Assembly: GCA_900544755.1 (NCBI GenBank)
Contig: UQWQ01000014.1
Span: 1 to 30,196, forward strand
Origin: an uncultured Collinsella sp.
GTDB lineage: Bacteria; Actinomycetota; Coriobacteriia; Coriobacteriales; Coriobacteriaceae
Direction of reading: 5' to 3'
DNA length: 30,196 nucleotides
The position numbers and the translations under genes were made by a program. The notes beneath the pieces are model-generated. The model did not search any database. It worked only from the letters and a program-made list of their open reading frames with translations, and was not told where the DNA came from. Positions 13,905-21,892 of the stretch are shown here, in pieces (positions within the stretch are counted from its first letter, which is position 1; each line of letters begins with the position of its first letter).

Positions 13905-15274
13905 TAGCGCGGCTCGCCCACAACGGAGCCGGACAAATACCAGGTCTTGGCAACGTCAACGTCAACATCAACGATCTTGCCAACAAGCTGATCGATGCTG
14001 TAACCCTCGGGGATAGGAGCATGCACGGTCTGATTCTTGGGACTCTTGCCCAGCAGGACCGCGTCGTTCTTTTTACTCGTTCCCTCAATGAGCGCCGGAA
14101 CCACAGTATGAAGCTCACCCTGGTTATACTCGTGTGCCGTGGTCTCGATAACCTTAACCAGACGGTTGAAACGCTCGAGAATAACCTCATGCGGCGTAGG
14201 ATCGTCAATCTCGGCGGCCGGGGTACCGGCGCGCTTGGAATAGATGAAGGAATAGGCCTGAGCATAGCGGACCGTCTCGGCAAGTGAGAGCGTCTGCTCA
14301 AAGTCTTCTTCAGTCTCGCCCGGGAAGCCAACGATAATGTCGGTCGAGAGCGCGATATCGGGCATGCGGTTGCGAATGCGATCGACAAGGCCCAGATAGT
14401 CCTCGCGTGTATAACGGCGATTCATCTCTTTGAGGATCCGCGTCGAACCGGACTGGACGGCCAAGTGCAGCTGCGGCATAACGGCAGGCGTCTCGGCCAT
14501 GGCGTCGATGGTCTCGGGCAGCAGGTCCTTGGGATGCGAAGACGTAAAGAAGATGCGCTCCACGCCCGTATCGCCCACGGCACGCAGCAGATCGGCAAAA
14601 CGCGGCTTGCCAAACAGATCGCGACCATATGAATTAACGTTTTGGCCCAACAGCGTAATCTCACGCACGCCCTGGCGCACCAAACCGGTCACCTCGTCGA
14701 CAATCTCCTCGAAGGGGCGGCTCTTTTCGCGACCGCGCACGTACGGCACGATGCAATAGGTGCAAAAATTATTGCAGCCCGTCATGATGGGCACCCAAGC
14801 GTGATACTGAGTCTCGCGATGCCACGGCATGCTCATGGCGTCCGTATCCTCATGCTCATTGGTGCGGATATGACGCTTGCCATCAAGGAACGCCTCGGCA
14901 ATGAGCTCGGCCACATGCGCGATGGAATGCGTGCCAAAGATGACATTGACGTTATCGACGTTGGTGAGCAGGCCCTCGCCATCGCGCTGCGCGATGCAGC
15001 CACCAACGGCAACCACGCGCTTGCCAGAAGGCGAAGGCGGCAGGCTTTTGCAGGAATTGCACTGACCGTACAGGCGAGTATCGGCGGCCTCGCGCACGCA
15101 GCACGTCATGAAGACAACGATATCGGCATGCGCGGGATCGAGCGCCATGAGGCAGCCATACGAATCAAGCAGACCGCTCACGCGCTCGGAATCGTGCTGA
15201 TTCATCTGGCAGCCAAAGGTGCGGATAAAGTAGGTTTTACCGGCAAGAATATCGCGTACGGAACGCTGGTCCAT
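13904..15274 (-). CDS. miaB: tRNA-2-methylthio-N6-dimethylallyladenosine synthase
   Basis: This is a 456-residue radical SAM methylthiotransferase that adds a methylthio group to i6A37 of tRNA. The N-terminal auxiliary cluster cysteines are Cys22 (GCQMN), Cys58 (MTC in place of the usual NTC) and Cys93 (GGCIAQ). The radical SAM CxxxCxxC is Cys167, Cys171 and Cys174 in GCNNFCTYC. A C-terminal TRAM domain is recognisable in the last 70 residues. The ATG at 15274 is preferred because AGGA lies nine bases upstream; ATG 15280 is also possible but sits only three bases from it. An extra CNSC follows Cys58 (near residues 72-75), which could be a further metal site or chance. Confidence 0.95.
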   Translation of the reverse strand: MDQRSVRDILAGKTYFIRTFGCQMNQHDSERVSGLLDSYGCLMALDPAHADIVVFMTCCVREAADTRLYGQCNSCKSLPPSPSGKRVVAVGGCIAQRDGEGLLTNVDNVNVIFGTHSIAHVAELIAEAFLDGKRHIRTNEHEDTDAMSMPWHRETQYHAWVPIMTGCNNFCTYCIVPYVRGREKSRPFEEIVDEVTGLVRQGVREITLLGQNVNSYGRDLFGKPRFADLLRAVGDTGVERIFFTSSHPKDLLPETIDAMAETPAVMPQLHLAVQSGSTRILKEMNRRYTREDYLGLVDRIRNRMPDIALSTDIIVGFPGETEEDFEQTLSLAETVRYAQAYSFIYSKRAGTPAAEIDDPTPHEVILERFNRLVKVIETTAHEYNQGELHTVVPALIEGTSKKNDAVLLGKSPKNQTVHAPIPEGYSIDQLVGKIVDVDVDVAKTWYLSGSVVGEPR

Positions 15275-15319
15275 GTGCATAAGTCCTAACGATGGGGAGC
15301 GAAACAAAGCAAGCAGAAG

Positions 15320-15637
15320 CTATGCCACAGGCTTAACATCATCAATGACGACGTTATCCATAGCAGCTCGATTGATCTGGTGAACGTAGATAGAAAGGCG
15401 GATGGCCGTGCGCGACTCCCCGTTAATGAGGATGTCGGAGAACACGGGCGCGCAGGAAATATCAAAACCGGTTGGAATCAAAAAACCGCGCGCGATAGCA
15501 ACGGCCTTAATGGCCTGGTTGACGGCACCGGCGCCGACACACTGGATGTTGACGGGTACACCATCCTTGACCATGCCGGCGATGGCGCCGGCAACGGACG
15601 CGGGCGATGATTTGCTTGATACCTTCAGGCAATCCAT
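15320..15637 (-). CDS. spoVS: SpoVS family (Alba-like) protein
   Basis: This is a 105-residue protein of the SpoVS family, a small Alba-like fold thought to bind nucleic acid. It matches B. subtilis SpoVS over nearly its whole length: LKVSSKSSPASVAGAIAG, then GAGAVNQAIKAVAIARGFL and ILINGESRTAIRLSIY. The C-terminus is about 20 residues longer than B. subtilis SpoVS (86 residues), ending VVIDDVKPVA. GCAGGAG precedes ATG at 15637. In B. subtilis spoVS lies after rny and ymdB and affects sporulation. Coriobacteria are not known to form spores, so a different role is likely here. It sits 44 bases upstream of miaB's stop-distal start... that is, its stop codon precedes the miaB start by 45 bases. 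Confidence 0.92.
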   Translation of the reverse strand: MDCLKVSSKSSPASVAGAIAGMVKDGVPVNIQCVGAGAVNQAIKAVAIARGFLIPTGFDISCAPVFSDILINGESRTAIRLSIYVHQINRAAMDNVVIDDVKPVA

Positions 15638-15687
15638 GAAGAAACTCCTGCATTTAAAAGTACGTTTTAACTGCAATAACTGTATCG

Positions 15688-15705
15688 TACCGAGTGGACT
15701 CGGTA
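15688..15705 (-). promoter_or_regulatory. Small palindrome upstream of spoVS
   Basis: TACCGAGT and ACTCGGTA form an 8-base inverted repeat around two bases, between the GHKL ATPase stop codon and the spoVS start. No U-tract follows on the minus strand, so it is not a classical terminator. An operator or a hairpin that tunes processing is possible. Confidence 0.3.
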
Positions 15706-15711
15706 AAGGCA

Positions 15712-16797
15712 CTATTCCTCTTTGGCAAGATCAAAGGTCACGGTGATTCGATCACGCGAAACGCGAATCTTTGGGTCGCCGCAAAGGTTGAGATAGTACC
15801 GGGCAGCAAGGTCATTAAAATCGCGCTCCACAGCACGCGAAAACTGTGCCATGTCATCCTTAGCAATACGTAGCCCGCGACGATCCTTCGCGAGATCGAC
15901 AGGAGCCGGCGCATGCGAGGACGAGTCGCGCTCGCGCAGCAGACGCGCGGTCACACCGCGAACAGGCTTAATCTGCCCTGCCAAAATACGATGGGCCGTG
16001 CGCTCGGACATCTCAAGACCCAAACCCGAACAGATACGGATAAAGTCCTCGGCATCAGAAGCAAGGCCTAAACGATCGACAACCGGAAGCTCGCTCTCGT
16101 CATCAATGAACAGGAGACGAGACGTATCAAGCCGGCTTGACGCCTGAGCATAAAGGGTCGCGGCAATCTCGGACGGAGAACCAAGATAGACATCGCAACC
16201 ACGCAACTCCTCGAGCGCAAACTCACAAGCAGCGCGAATAATATTATGCGGACCGCGAGCACAGACATAACGTCCGTCCTCATCCTTGACGGCCTGGGGC
16301 CAGCTGGACTGATCGGCACGCTCACTGAGGCGGTCGGCCGCGACGCTCACCTTAAAGGCTGAACCAAGATCGACGCCGGACGTGACCACACGGGCCTCAT
16401 CGGTGTTCTGCTTGATCGAAAACAATGCCATGCCACGACCGTGAACGCCCCAACGGTCCATCTTCATGCTCTCGAGCTTGGAGGTAACGCGGGCATCAAA
16501 GATTCGCTCTTGCATATCCTGCGGAACGCCCGAACCGTTATCCAGAAAGACAAGCGTGCGGACGCCGTCTTCCTTGGTCGTGGCGAGATAGACCTTGTCG
16601 GCGCCGGCATCGCGAGCATTACGGAGCATTTCGATGACGATATCCTCGACATGCTGAATGTCGTGCTTTGCCTGGCGCCGCTCGGCCTCCGAAACGCGGA
16701 GGCGGACATACCCCTCGCCAAGGTTCTCCTCGACGCGAAGGTTGCCCTCCCCCGACATCGACGCGATAAATGAGATGAGCTCGTTCGCGTCGCTCAT
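15712..16797 (-). CDS. GHKL-type ATPase of unknown function
   Basis: This is a 361-residue protein with a Bergerat-fold ATP-binding domain in its first 160 residues. The N box EMLRNARDA is at 56-64 (Asn60 would hold magnesium), the G1 box DNGSGVP at 86-92, and the G2 box GVHGRGMAL at 117-125. No histidine kinase dimerisation domain or transmembrane segment is visible. The fold resembles the MutL/Hsp90/MORC branch more than sensor kinases. The remaining 200 residues include an HTH-like region near 250-280 (SDAEDFIRICSGLGLEMSER). The gene starts one base after the rny stop codon and precedes spoVS, taking the place that ymdB holds in B. subtilis. A link to RNA turnover is only suggested by context. 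Confidence 0.8.
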   Translation of the reverse strand: MSDANELISFIASMSGEGNLRVEENLGEGYVRLRVSEAERRQAKHDIQHVEDIVIEMLRNARDAGADKVYLATTKEDGVRTLVFLDNGSGVPQDMQERIFDARVTSKLESMKMDRWGVHGRGMALFSIKQNTDEARVVTSGVDLGSAFKVSVAADRLSERADQSSWPQAVKDEDGRYVCARGPHNIIRAACEFALEELRGCDVYLGSPSEIAATLYAQASSRLDTSRLLFIDDESELPVVDRLGLASDAEDFIRICSGLGLEMSERTAHRILAGQIKPVRGVTARLLRERDSSSHAPAPVDLAKDRRGLRIAKDDMAQFSRAVERDFNDLAARYYLNLCGDPKIRVSRDRITVTFDLAKEE

Positions 16798-16798
16798 G

Positions 16799-18349
16799 TT
16801 ATTTAGCGATATCGACAGCGCGGCTCTCGCGAATCACGACGACGCGCACCTGACCGGGATACTCCATCTCTTCCTCGATCTGATGGGCGATATCGTGAGC
16901 CAGAACCGTGGACTGGGCATCAGAAATCTTGTCCGGCTGAACCATGACGTGGACCTCGCGACCAGCCTGCATGGCATAGGTACGCTCGACGCCGTCATGG
17001 GAGTTGGCGATCTCCTCGAGCTTCTCAAGACGCTTGATGTAGTTCTCGGCAGACTCGCGACGGGCACCGGGGCGAGAGGCAGAGACAGCATCGGCGGCCT
17101 GTACCAGGACATCGAGCACCGTGTTGGGGTCGACGTCGGCATGGTGAGCCTCGATAGCGTGGACGATAACGGGCTTCTCGCCATAACGGCGGGCAAGCTC
17201 GGCGCCGATGACGGCATGCGGGCCCTCGACGTCATGGTCGATTGCCTTGCCCAGGTCGTGCAGCAGGCCGGCGCGCTTGGCGGTCACAACGTCCAGGCCA
17301 AGCTCGGAAGCCATCACGCCGCACAGGTCAGAGACTTCGAGGGAGTGCTGAAGCACGTTCTGACCAAACGAAGTACGGTAGCGCAGGGCACCAAGGGTCT
17401 TGACGATCTCGGGGTGCAGGTCGTGAATGCCGGTATCGAAGGCAGCCTGCTCGCCAGCCTCACGCACGCGCTGCTGAACCAGGTCGGCAGCCTTGTGATA
17501 CATCTCCTCGATGCGGGCGGGGTGAATGCGGCCGTCGGCGATGAGGTTCTCGAGGGCAACACGGGCGGTCTCACGACGGACCGGGTCGAAGCTCGAAAGA
17601 ACGACGGTCTCGGGCGTGTCGTCGATCACGAGGTTGACGCCGGAAACCTGCTCGAATGTCCGGATGTTGCGACCCTCGCGACCGATGATACGGCCCTTGA
17701 GGTCATCAGAGGGAATGTGCACGGAGGTAACGGTGACCTCGGCAGTGTGGTCGGCAGCGCAGCGCTGAATCGCCAGGGACAGAATCTCCTGGGCGGTCTT
17801 GTGGCACTCGGCGCGAACCTGCTGCTCGGACTCGCGAATGATCGTGGCGGCCTCGTGGGTGACCTCGCCACGAACCTTATCGAGGAGCTCCTTGTGGGCG
17901 TCCTCGCGGGTAAGGTCGGCGATACGCTCGAGCTCAGAGGTCTGCTTTGCGCAGAGCTCCTCAAGCTCGCGAGAGCGCTTCTCGACCTGGCCGGCCTGGC
18001 TGGACAGCTGATGCTCGCGCTTATCAAGAGCATCGTTGCGGCGATCGAGAGATTCCTCGCGCTGCATCACGCGATTTTCGAGCGTGCGAATCTCGCTCTT
18101 ACGCTGCTTGTCCTCGGCCTCGGCGGCCTGCTTGTTCTTGATGATCTCTTCCTTAGCCTCGAGCAGAGCCTCTTTTTTGAGGGTCTCGGCCTGACGCTTG
18201 GCATCACCGATCAGGGACTCTGCCTGCGCGTGTGCCGACTGAATCTTTTCGTCGGCCTCGTGAAGACTACCCTGCTTGGCGGTGCGCATGTAGGCAATGG
18301 CGGCGACGGCACCCAAAACGATGCCAACGAGCGCTGCAATGATAGGCAT
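16799..18349 (-). CDS. rny: Ribonuclease Y
   Basis: This is a 516-residue membrane-anchored endoribonuclease that starts decay of many mRNAs. An N-terminal transmembrane helix covers about residues 2-20. A long charged coiled coil follows to about residue 190, then a KH RNA-binding domain (IKGRIIGREGRNIRTFEQ type motif, here DDLKGRIIGREGRNI), and an HD phosphohydrolase domain (GLLHDLGKAID carries the HD pair). AAAAGGAG lies five bases before the ATG at 18349; a GTG two codons upstream sits too close to it. The leader at 18350-18540 has two hairpins. It heads a tightly packed leftward run: GHKL ATPase, spoVS, miaB, miaA, hflX. Confidence 0.96.
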   Translation of the reverse strand: MPIIAALVGIVLGAVAAIAYMRTAKQGSLHEADEKIQSAHAQAESLIGDAKRQAETLKKEALLEAKEEIIKNKQAAEAEDKQRKSEIRTLENRVMQREESLDRRNDALDKREHQLSSQAGQVEKRSRELEELCAKQTSELERIADLTREDAHKELLDKVRGEVTHEAATIIRESEQQVRAECHKTAQEILSLAIQRCAADHTAEVTVTSVHIPSDDLKGRIIGREGRNIRTFEQVSGVNLVIDDTPETVVLSSFDPVRRETARVALENLIADGRIHPARIEEMYHKAADLVQQRVREAGEQAAFDTGIHDLHPEIVKTLGALRYRTSFGQNVLQHSLEVSDLCGVMASELGLDVVTAKRAGLLHDLGKAIDHDVEGPHAVIGAELARRYGEKPVIVHAIEAHHADVDPNTVLDVLVQAADAVSASRPGARRESAENYIKRLEKLEEIANSHDGVERTYAMQAGREVHVMVQPDKISDAQSTVLAHDIAHQIEEEMEYPGQVRVVVIRESRAVDIAK

Positions 18350-18384
18350 GCTCACTCCTTTTTATGGATTCGTTACACAACAAA

Positions 18385-18410
18385 GCGAACCGTCCTTACG
18401 AACGGCTCGC
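18385..18410 (-). promoter_or_regulatory. Leader hairpin of rny
   Basis: GCGAACCGT (18385-18393) pairs with ACGGCTCGC (18402-18410) with one wobble and an 8-nt loop. On the minus strand CTTTGTTGTGT follows, so it might attenuate transcription or be a processing site. It lies about 36 bases before the rny start codon. Confidence 0.35.
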
Positions 18411-18471
18411 GACATTTGAGTAATATGGGCGCAGCTTATGCGGGTCGGATACAGATAAACATATAAACAAA

Positions 18472-18486
18472 CTCATCACAGATGAG
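18472..18486 (-). promoter_or_regulatory. CTCATC/GATGAG palindrome upstream of rny
   Basis: A perfect 6-bp inverted repeat with a 3-base centre. On the minus strand it is followed by TTTGTTTAT, so it looks like a weak terminator or an operator near the rny promoter. Function is unknown. Confidence 0.3.
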
Positions 18487-18542
18487 CACATATCACAAAG
18501 CAAATGACAGTGTTTATCGTACGTTGAACCACAACAACTGTC

Positions 18543-18592
18543 AAATAAATGGCCCCAGCACGGCGGCTAAAACGCGGTGAACGGCAGGGCCA
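18543..18592 (-). terminator. Terminator after recX
   Basis: TGGCCC (18587-18592 on the minus strand) pairs with GGGCCA (18550-18555), with further inner GC pairing. The minus-strand tail is TTTATTT. It lies 14 bases beyond the recX stop codon and separates recA-recX from rny. Confidence 0.72.
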
Positions 18593-18606
18593 CAAAACAC
18601 ATACGC

Positions 18607-19299
18607 CTAAACCGCACATTCCTCACGTTCGGCATCGAGACGTGCCTTAACGGCATCGGCGGCGATGTGATACGAGAAGCCCTTGCCCATCAAAAACCGA
18701 ACCAGTTTTTCAAATCCGCGCGTCTCTGGAACACGCCGCTTGGCGAGCAGGGCTGACGCACGCGCCAAATCGTCTTCGACGGCAAAATAATCCTCGGGAT
18801 AACCGGGAATGTCATCGAGCACGACATGACGACGCTTGAGCTCGGTCTCGATTTTACGCTGTCCCCAACCGCGCCGCTTGCGTTCCTCGATAAAGTACGA
18901 GCAAAAGCGGTTCTCGTCTAAAAAGCGATACTCGGTGGCGCGCTCGACGGCGAAATCGATCGCGAGCTGATGAAAGCCGTAGCGAGCCAGCTTGTCACGG
19001 ACCTCACCCGTCGCATGGTCGCGTCGCGATAGCATCTCGGTCACCATGGTGAGAGCACATTTACGCTCGATGAGCTGCACCGCCTCACGAAAGTTATCCC
19101 AATCACAGGGAAGATCAGGGCGGTTTTTGACATACAGGCGCGCGGCCCGCACGGGAATCCAAATGGACCGCTTAAAACCGCCCTCAAGCTCGCAATCGAT
19201 ATGTGCGCAAGGCTTTTTGGACGCATACCCGCTCGAGAACGAGGAGGCCGCCTTCTTATCGGGAAAGACGACCGTGGCCTCGGTCACAGTATACGACAT
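18607..19299 (-). CDS. recX: RecA regulator RecX
   Basis: This is a 230-residue cytoplasmic protein that binds RecA filaments and limits their growth. The core RecX three-helix repeats cover about residues 78-225: ALTMVTEMLSRRDHATGEVRDKLARYGF, then RFCSYFIEERKRRGWGQRKIETELKRR, and a third repeat GFEKLVRFLMGKGFSYHIAADAVKARL. About 75 residues precede the core, unlike short RecX proteins but as in many Gram-positive ones. It starts 11 bases after the recA stop codon and ends at a terminator, so the pair forms one LexA-controlled unit. Confidence 0.92.
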   Translation of the reverse strand: MSYTVTEATVVFPDKKAASSFSSGYASKKPCAHIDCELEGGFKRSIWIPVRAARLYVKNRPDLPCDWDNFREAVQLIERKCALTMVTEMLSRRDHATGEVRDKLARYGFHQLAIDFAVERATEYRFLDENRFCSYFIEERKRRGWGQRKIETELKRRHVVLDDIPGYPEDYFAVEDDLARASALLAKRRVPETRGFEKLVRFLMGKGFSYHIAADAVKARLDAEREECAV

Positions 19300-19310
19300 G
19301 AGCGTAACCG

Positions 19311-20459
19311 CTACTCGTCGTCATCATCGAGCATGGCGGAACCATCGATGGCGTAAAGCTCGTCAAACTCCTCAGGCGCAGGCTGATCGGTCAGCTCGAC
19401 CTCGGACGGAGCATCGTCGTCAAACTCAAGCCCGCAGGCAAGGCGGACCTTATGCTCAATCTCGTCGGCGCAATCGGGGTGTTCGCGCAGGAACGCCTTG
19501 GCGGCCTCGCGACCGTTGCCGAGCTTGTCCTCGCCATAGGCAAACCAGGAGCCCATCTTCTTGCAAATGCCGCACTCGACAGCCATGTCCAGAATCGAGC
19601 CCTCCTTAGAGATGCCCGTACCGTACATGATGTCGAACTCAGCAGAACGGAACGGAGCTGCCACCTTGTTCTTAACGACCTTGGCGCGCACGCGGTTACC
19701 GATAACCTCATCCTTAAGCTTAATGCTGTCGATGCGGCGAATGTCGATACGCACCGAAGAGAAGAACTTAAGGGCGCGGCCGCCCGTCGTGGTCTCGGGG
19801 TTGCCGAACATGACGCCGATCTTCTCTCGCAGCTGGTTAATGAAGATGCATGTCGTGTTGGACTTGGACAGCGAGCCGGCGAGCTTGCGGAGCGCCTGAC
19901 TCATCAGACGAGCTTGCAATCCGACCGTGGTATCGCCGATCTCTCCCTCGATCTCGGCACGCGGGGTCAGCGCGGCGACGGAGTCGACGACGATGGCATC
20001 GATGGCGCCGGAACGCACGAGCATGTCAACAATCTCGAGCGCCTGCTCACCCGTATCAGGCTGGGAAATCAGTACCTCGTCGATATCCACGCCAATGCGC
20101 GCGGCATACGTGGGATCGAGCGCGTGCTCGGCATCGATAAATGCCACCACGCCACCCATTGCCTGGGCTTCGGCCAGGATCTCGAGCGAAAGCGTCGTCT
20201 TACCGGAGGACTCAGGACCGTAAATCTCGACGATACGGCCGCGCGGCACACCGCCGATACCCAGAGCGGCATCGAGTGCCAGAGCGCCCGTGGGGATGGC
20301 CTCAACCTCAAGCTCGGGGCCGCCGTCACCATACCTCATGATGGAGCCTTGACCGAACTTCTTCTCGATCTCGGCCTTGGTGGTGGCGATCATCTCATCG
20401 CGCTCTTTACCCGTCGTGCGAGCATGAACGGTACGTACGGGACCTGAATTCTTGGCCAT
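19311..20459 (-). CDS. recA: Recombinase RecA
   Basis: This is a 382-residue ATP-dependent recombinase that pairs homologous DNA and, as a filament on single strands, triggers LexA self-cleavage. The Walker A GPESSGKT is at residues 81-88, and AIVVDSVAALTPRAEIEG marks Walker B and the following region. NTTCIFINQLREKIGVMFGNPETTTGGRALKFF covers DNA-binding loop L2 and its surroundings. The acidic C-terminal tail ends with DDDDE. AGGAGGG precedes ATG at 20459. The promoter carries a LexA box. An 11-bp tandem repeat lies further upstream. Confidence 0.98.
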   Translation of the reverse strand: MAKNSGPVRTVHARTTGKERDEMIATTKAEIEKKFGQGSIMRYGDGGPELEVEAIPTGALALDAALGIGGVPRGRIVEIYGPESSGKTTLSLEILAEAQAMGGVVAFIDAEHALDPTYAARIGVDIDEVLISQPDTGEQALEIVDMLVRSGAIDAIVVDSVAALTPRAEIEGEIGDTTVGLQARLMSQALRKLAGSLSKSNTTCIFINQLREKIGVMFGNPETTTGGRALKFFSSVRIDIRRIDSIKLKDEVIGNRVRAKVVKNKVAAPFRSAEFDIMYGTGISKEGSILDMAVECGICKKMGSWFAYGEDKLGNGREAAKAFLREHPDCADEIEHKVRLACGLEFDDDAPSEVELTDQPAPEEFDELYAIDGSAMLDDDDE

Positions 20460-20489
20460 GAATAGCCCTCCTCTTAACAACCTGCATCG

Positions 20490-20518
20490 ATAATAAACGA
20501 ACGGCTGTTCGTGGTCAA
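20490..20518 (-). promoter_or_regulatory. recA promoter with LexA box in the spacer
   Basis: On the minus strand TTGACC (20518-20513) and TATTAT (20495-20490) are 17 bases apart, close to the sigma-70 consensus. The spacer contains the palindrome CGAACGGCTGTTCG (20498-20511), a textbook Gram-positive LexA box. LexA bound there would block RNA polymerase directly. Confidence 0.9.
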
Positions 20519-20560
20519 CCGTTCAGGCCAATCATATGCAGGCAGTCTTTCCAAAACCCA

Positions 20561-20604
20561 ACCAAACGCCGACCAAACACTGACCAAATGCTTGACCACA
20601 AAGG
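20561..20604. repeat. Tandem 11-bp repeat upstream of recA
   Basis: Three and a half units begin with ACCAAA or ACCA: ACCAAACGCCG (20561), ACCAAACACTG (20572), ACCAAATGCTTG (20583) and ACCACAAAGG (20595). The period of 11 bases, about one helical turn, places the units on the same DNA face. They lie about 43-86 bases upstream of the recA -35. They could be an activator or iteron-like binding array. Confidence 0.55.
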
Positions 20605-20684
20605 GGCAAATAAGAACAAGAAAGGCAAAAATACACCTATGACCAGCGCAAACGCTAAATTCGTCAGGGGTCCCTATCTCCACA

Positions 20685-20710
20685 TTTAAGGGGCCCGAAG
20701 GCCCCTTAAA
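20685..20710. terminator. Strong terminator after cinA
   Basis: TTTAAGGGGCC (20685-20695) and GGCCCCTTAAA (20700-20710) form a perfect 11-bp stem with a CGAA loop (TTCG on the minus strand). T-runs are built into the stem ends on both strands. It lies seven bases beyond the cinA stop codon, so recA needs its own promoter. Confidence 0.88.
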
Positions 20711-20716
20711 ACACGT

Positions 20717-21232
20717 CTATTCCATAGAGTTAAGCACAAGGGCAATGCGTCCCAATGCCTCCGCGACCGCATGGGCACGAATACACGAACGGTCGCCCTC
20801 ATAGTGGCAGCGCACAGAGTCCACGACCGGCACTTCCCCATCAGCCGCGCGATACGCCCAGCCAATATAGAAAGTGCCAGCCGGATCGTCCTCAGTGCCG
20901 CCGCCGGGGCCGGCATAACCCGTTGCGCTCACTGCAATATCGCTCTGGTACAGCTCCAGCGAACGCGCCGTCTGATGCGACACCGCGGTATAGCGGTCGA
21001 GCGTCTCCTGATCAACACCCAAAACGCGATGCTTGATCTCATCGCAGTAGGTCACCGCACCGCCACGCAGCACCGCCGAGGCGCCCGGGATATCGGCAAT
21101 CGTCGAGGCGATCATACCTGCCGTCAGCGACTCAGCCGTCGAAACCGTCACGCCCCGAGCGCTCGCGCGCTCGACAATATGACGCGCCAGCTCCTCGTTA
21201 TGTGCGGAAATCTGCTCAAAAGAGTCCGTCAT
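20717..21232 (-). CDS. CinA C-terminal family amidohydrolase (PncC type)
   Basis: This is a 171-residue protein of the CinA C-terminal family; characterised members deamidate nicotinamide mononucleotide, recycling pyridine nucleotides. Family motifs are STAESLTAGMIASTIADIPGAS near residues 31-52, GAVTYCDEIKHRVLGV near 57-72, and SATGYAGPGGGTEDDPAGTFYIGW near 101-124. The N-terminal molybdopterin-binding-like domain of full CinA is absent. GGTGGG precedes ATG at 21232; a GTG two codons upstream is less likely. It follows pgsA by 12 bases, as in many bacteria where pgsA-cinA-recA are neighbours. Full-length CinA naming would be misleading here. Confidence 0.88.
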   Translation of the reverse strand: MTDSFEQISAHNEELARHIVERASARGVTVSTAESLTAGMIASTIADIPGASAVLRGGAVTYCDEIKHRVLGVDQETLDRYTAVSHQTARSLELYQSDIAVSATGYAGPGGGTEDDPAGTFYIGWAYRAADGEVPVVDSVRCHYEGDRSCIRAHAVAEALGRIALVLNSME

Positions 21233-21244
21233 ACCCACCAGGAC

Positions 21245-21883
21245 CTAGACCGAAAAGACGATCTTGCGGCAGTTCCAGAAGTACTGGGCGCCCGAGATAA
21301 CGGTCAGAACAACGGCAACGGCGTACAGGAAGCGCGACACCGAGTAGATGCCGAGCGTCAGCGCCAGCGGGCCAAGGTGCAAGCCGGCCATCGCAAAGAC
21401 GCACAGGTAACCGCAGATGGAGACCATCGTAGTCGCCGTCTTGTACTTGCCAAGCTTATCGGCGGCAACGACCACGCCGGCCGCACTCGCAACCATGCGT
21501 AGGGCGCTCACCAGAAGCTCGCGGAACAGGATAATGAACACGGACCACACGGTCACCGCGTCAAAATCCAAGAACAGCAGCAGGGCCGAGAACACCAGCA
21601 GCTTATCGGCGATAGGATCCAAGAACTTGCCGAAATCGGTGATCTCGTTGCGCGAGCGCGCCAGATAACCGTCGACCTTATCGGTGCACGACAGGATCAC
21701 ATACAGAATGAAGGCAACGGCGGCGAGCGGACCGTCGAAGGTGCTCCAATCCGTACCGGCAACACTCGTGTGAGAAAGCGCCGACACGATCATGAACACC
21801 GGGATAAAGACGATGCGAACGCACGTCACGATGTTGGCGGGCGTCCAGACACTCGTCAGTTCCTTATTGCTCTCGTTTGCCAC
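21245..21883 (-). CDS. pgsA: CDP-diacylglycerol-glycerol-3-phosphate 3-phosphatidyltransferase
   Basis: This is a 212-residue membrane enzyme making phosphatidylglycerol phosphate, the committed step to phosphatidylglycerol. The CDP-alcohol phosphotransferase signature is complete at residues 68-93 (Asp68, Asp71-Gly72, Ala75-Arg76, Gly85, Asp89, Asp93). Membrane segments are visible at about 17-38, 51-67, 97-112 and 150 onward. The start is a GTG at 21883 with GGAGAG six bases upstream, overlapping the end of the preceding gene's spacing (rimO stops 9 bases earlier). Synteny with cinA and recA supports the PgsA assignment over the paralogue at 341-1045. Confidence 0.93.
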   Translation of the reverse strand: MANESNKELTSVWTPANIVTCVRIVFIPVFMIVSALSHTSVAGTDWSTFDGPLAAVAFILYVILSCTDKVDGYLARSRNEITDFGKFLDPIADKLLVFSALLLFLDFDAVTVWSVFIILFRELLVSALRMVASAAGVVVAADKLGKYKTATTMVSICGYLCVFAMAGLHLGPLALTLGIYSVSRFLYAVAVVLTVISGAQYFWNCRKIVFSV

Positions 21884-21892
21884 GACGCTCTC

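Noticed and set aside
15320..15637. SpoVS considered as evidence of a spore former
   Set aside because: No other sporulation-specific gene is visible, and SpoVS homologues occur widely in bacteria that do not form spores.
16658..18466. 602-codon open frame on the plus strand opposite rny
   Set aside because: It is the reverse of a well-supported RNase Y gene with KH and HD motifs. The plus-strand product has no recognisable domain, and such open frames arise from biased codon use in this DNA.
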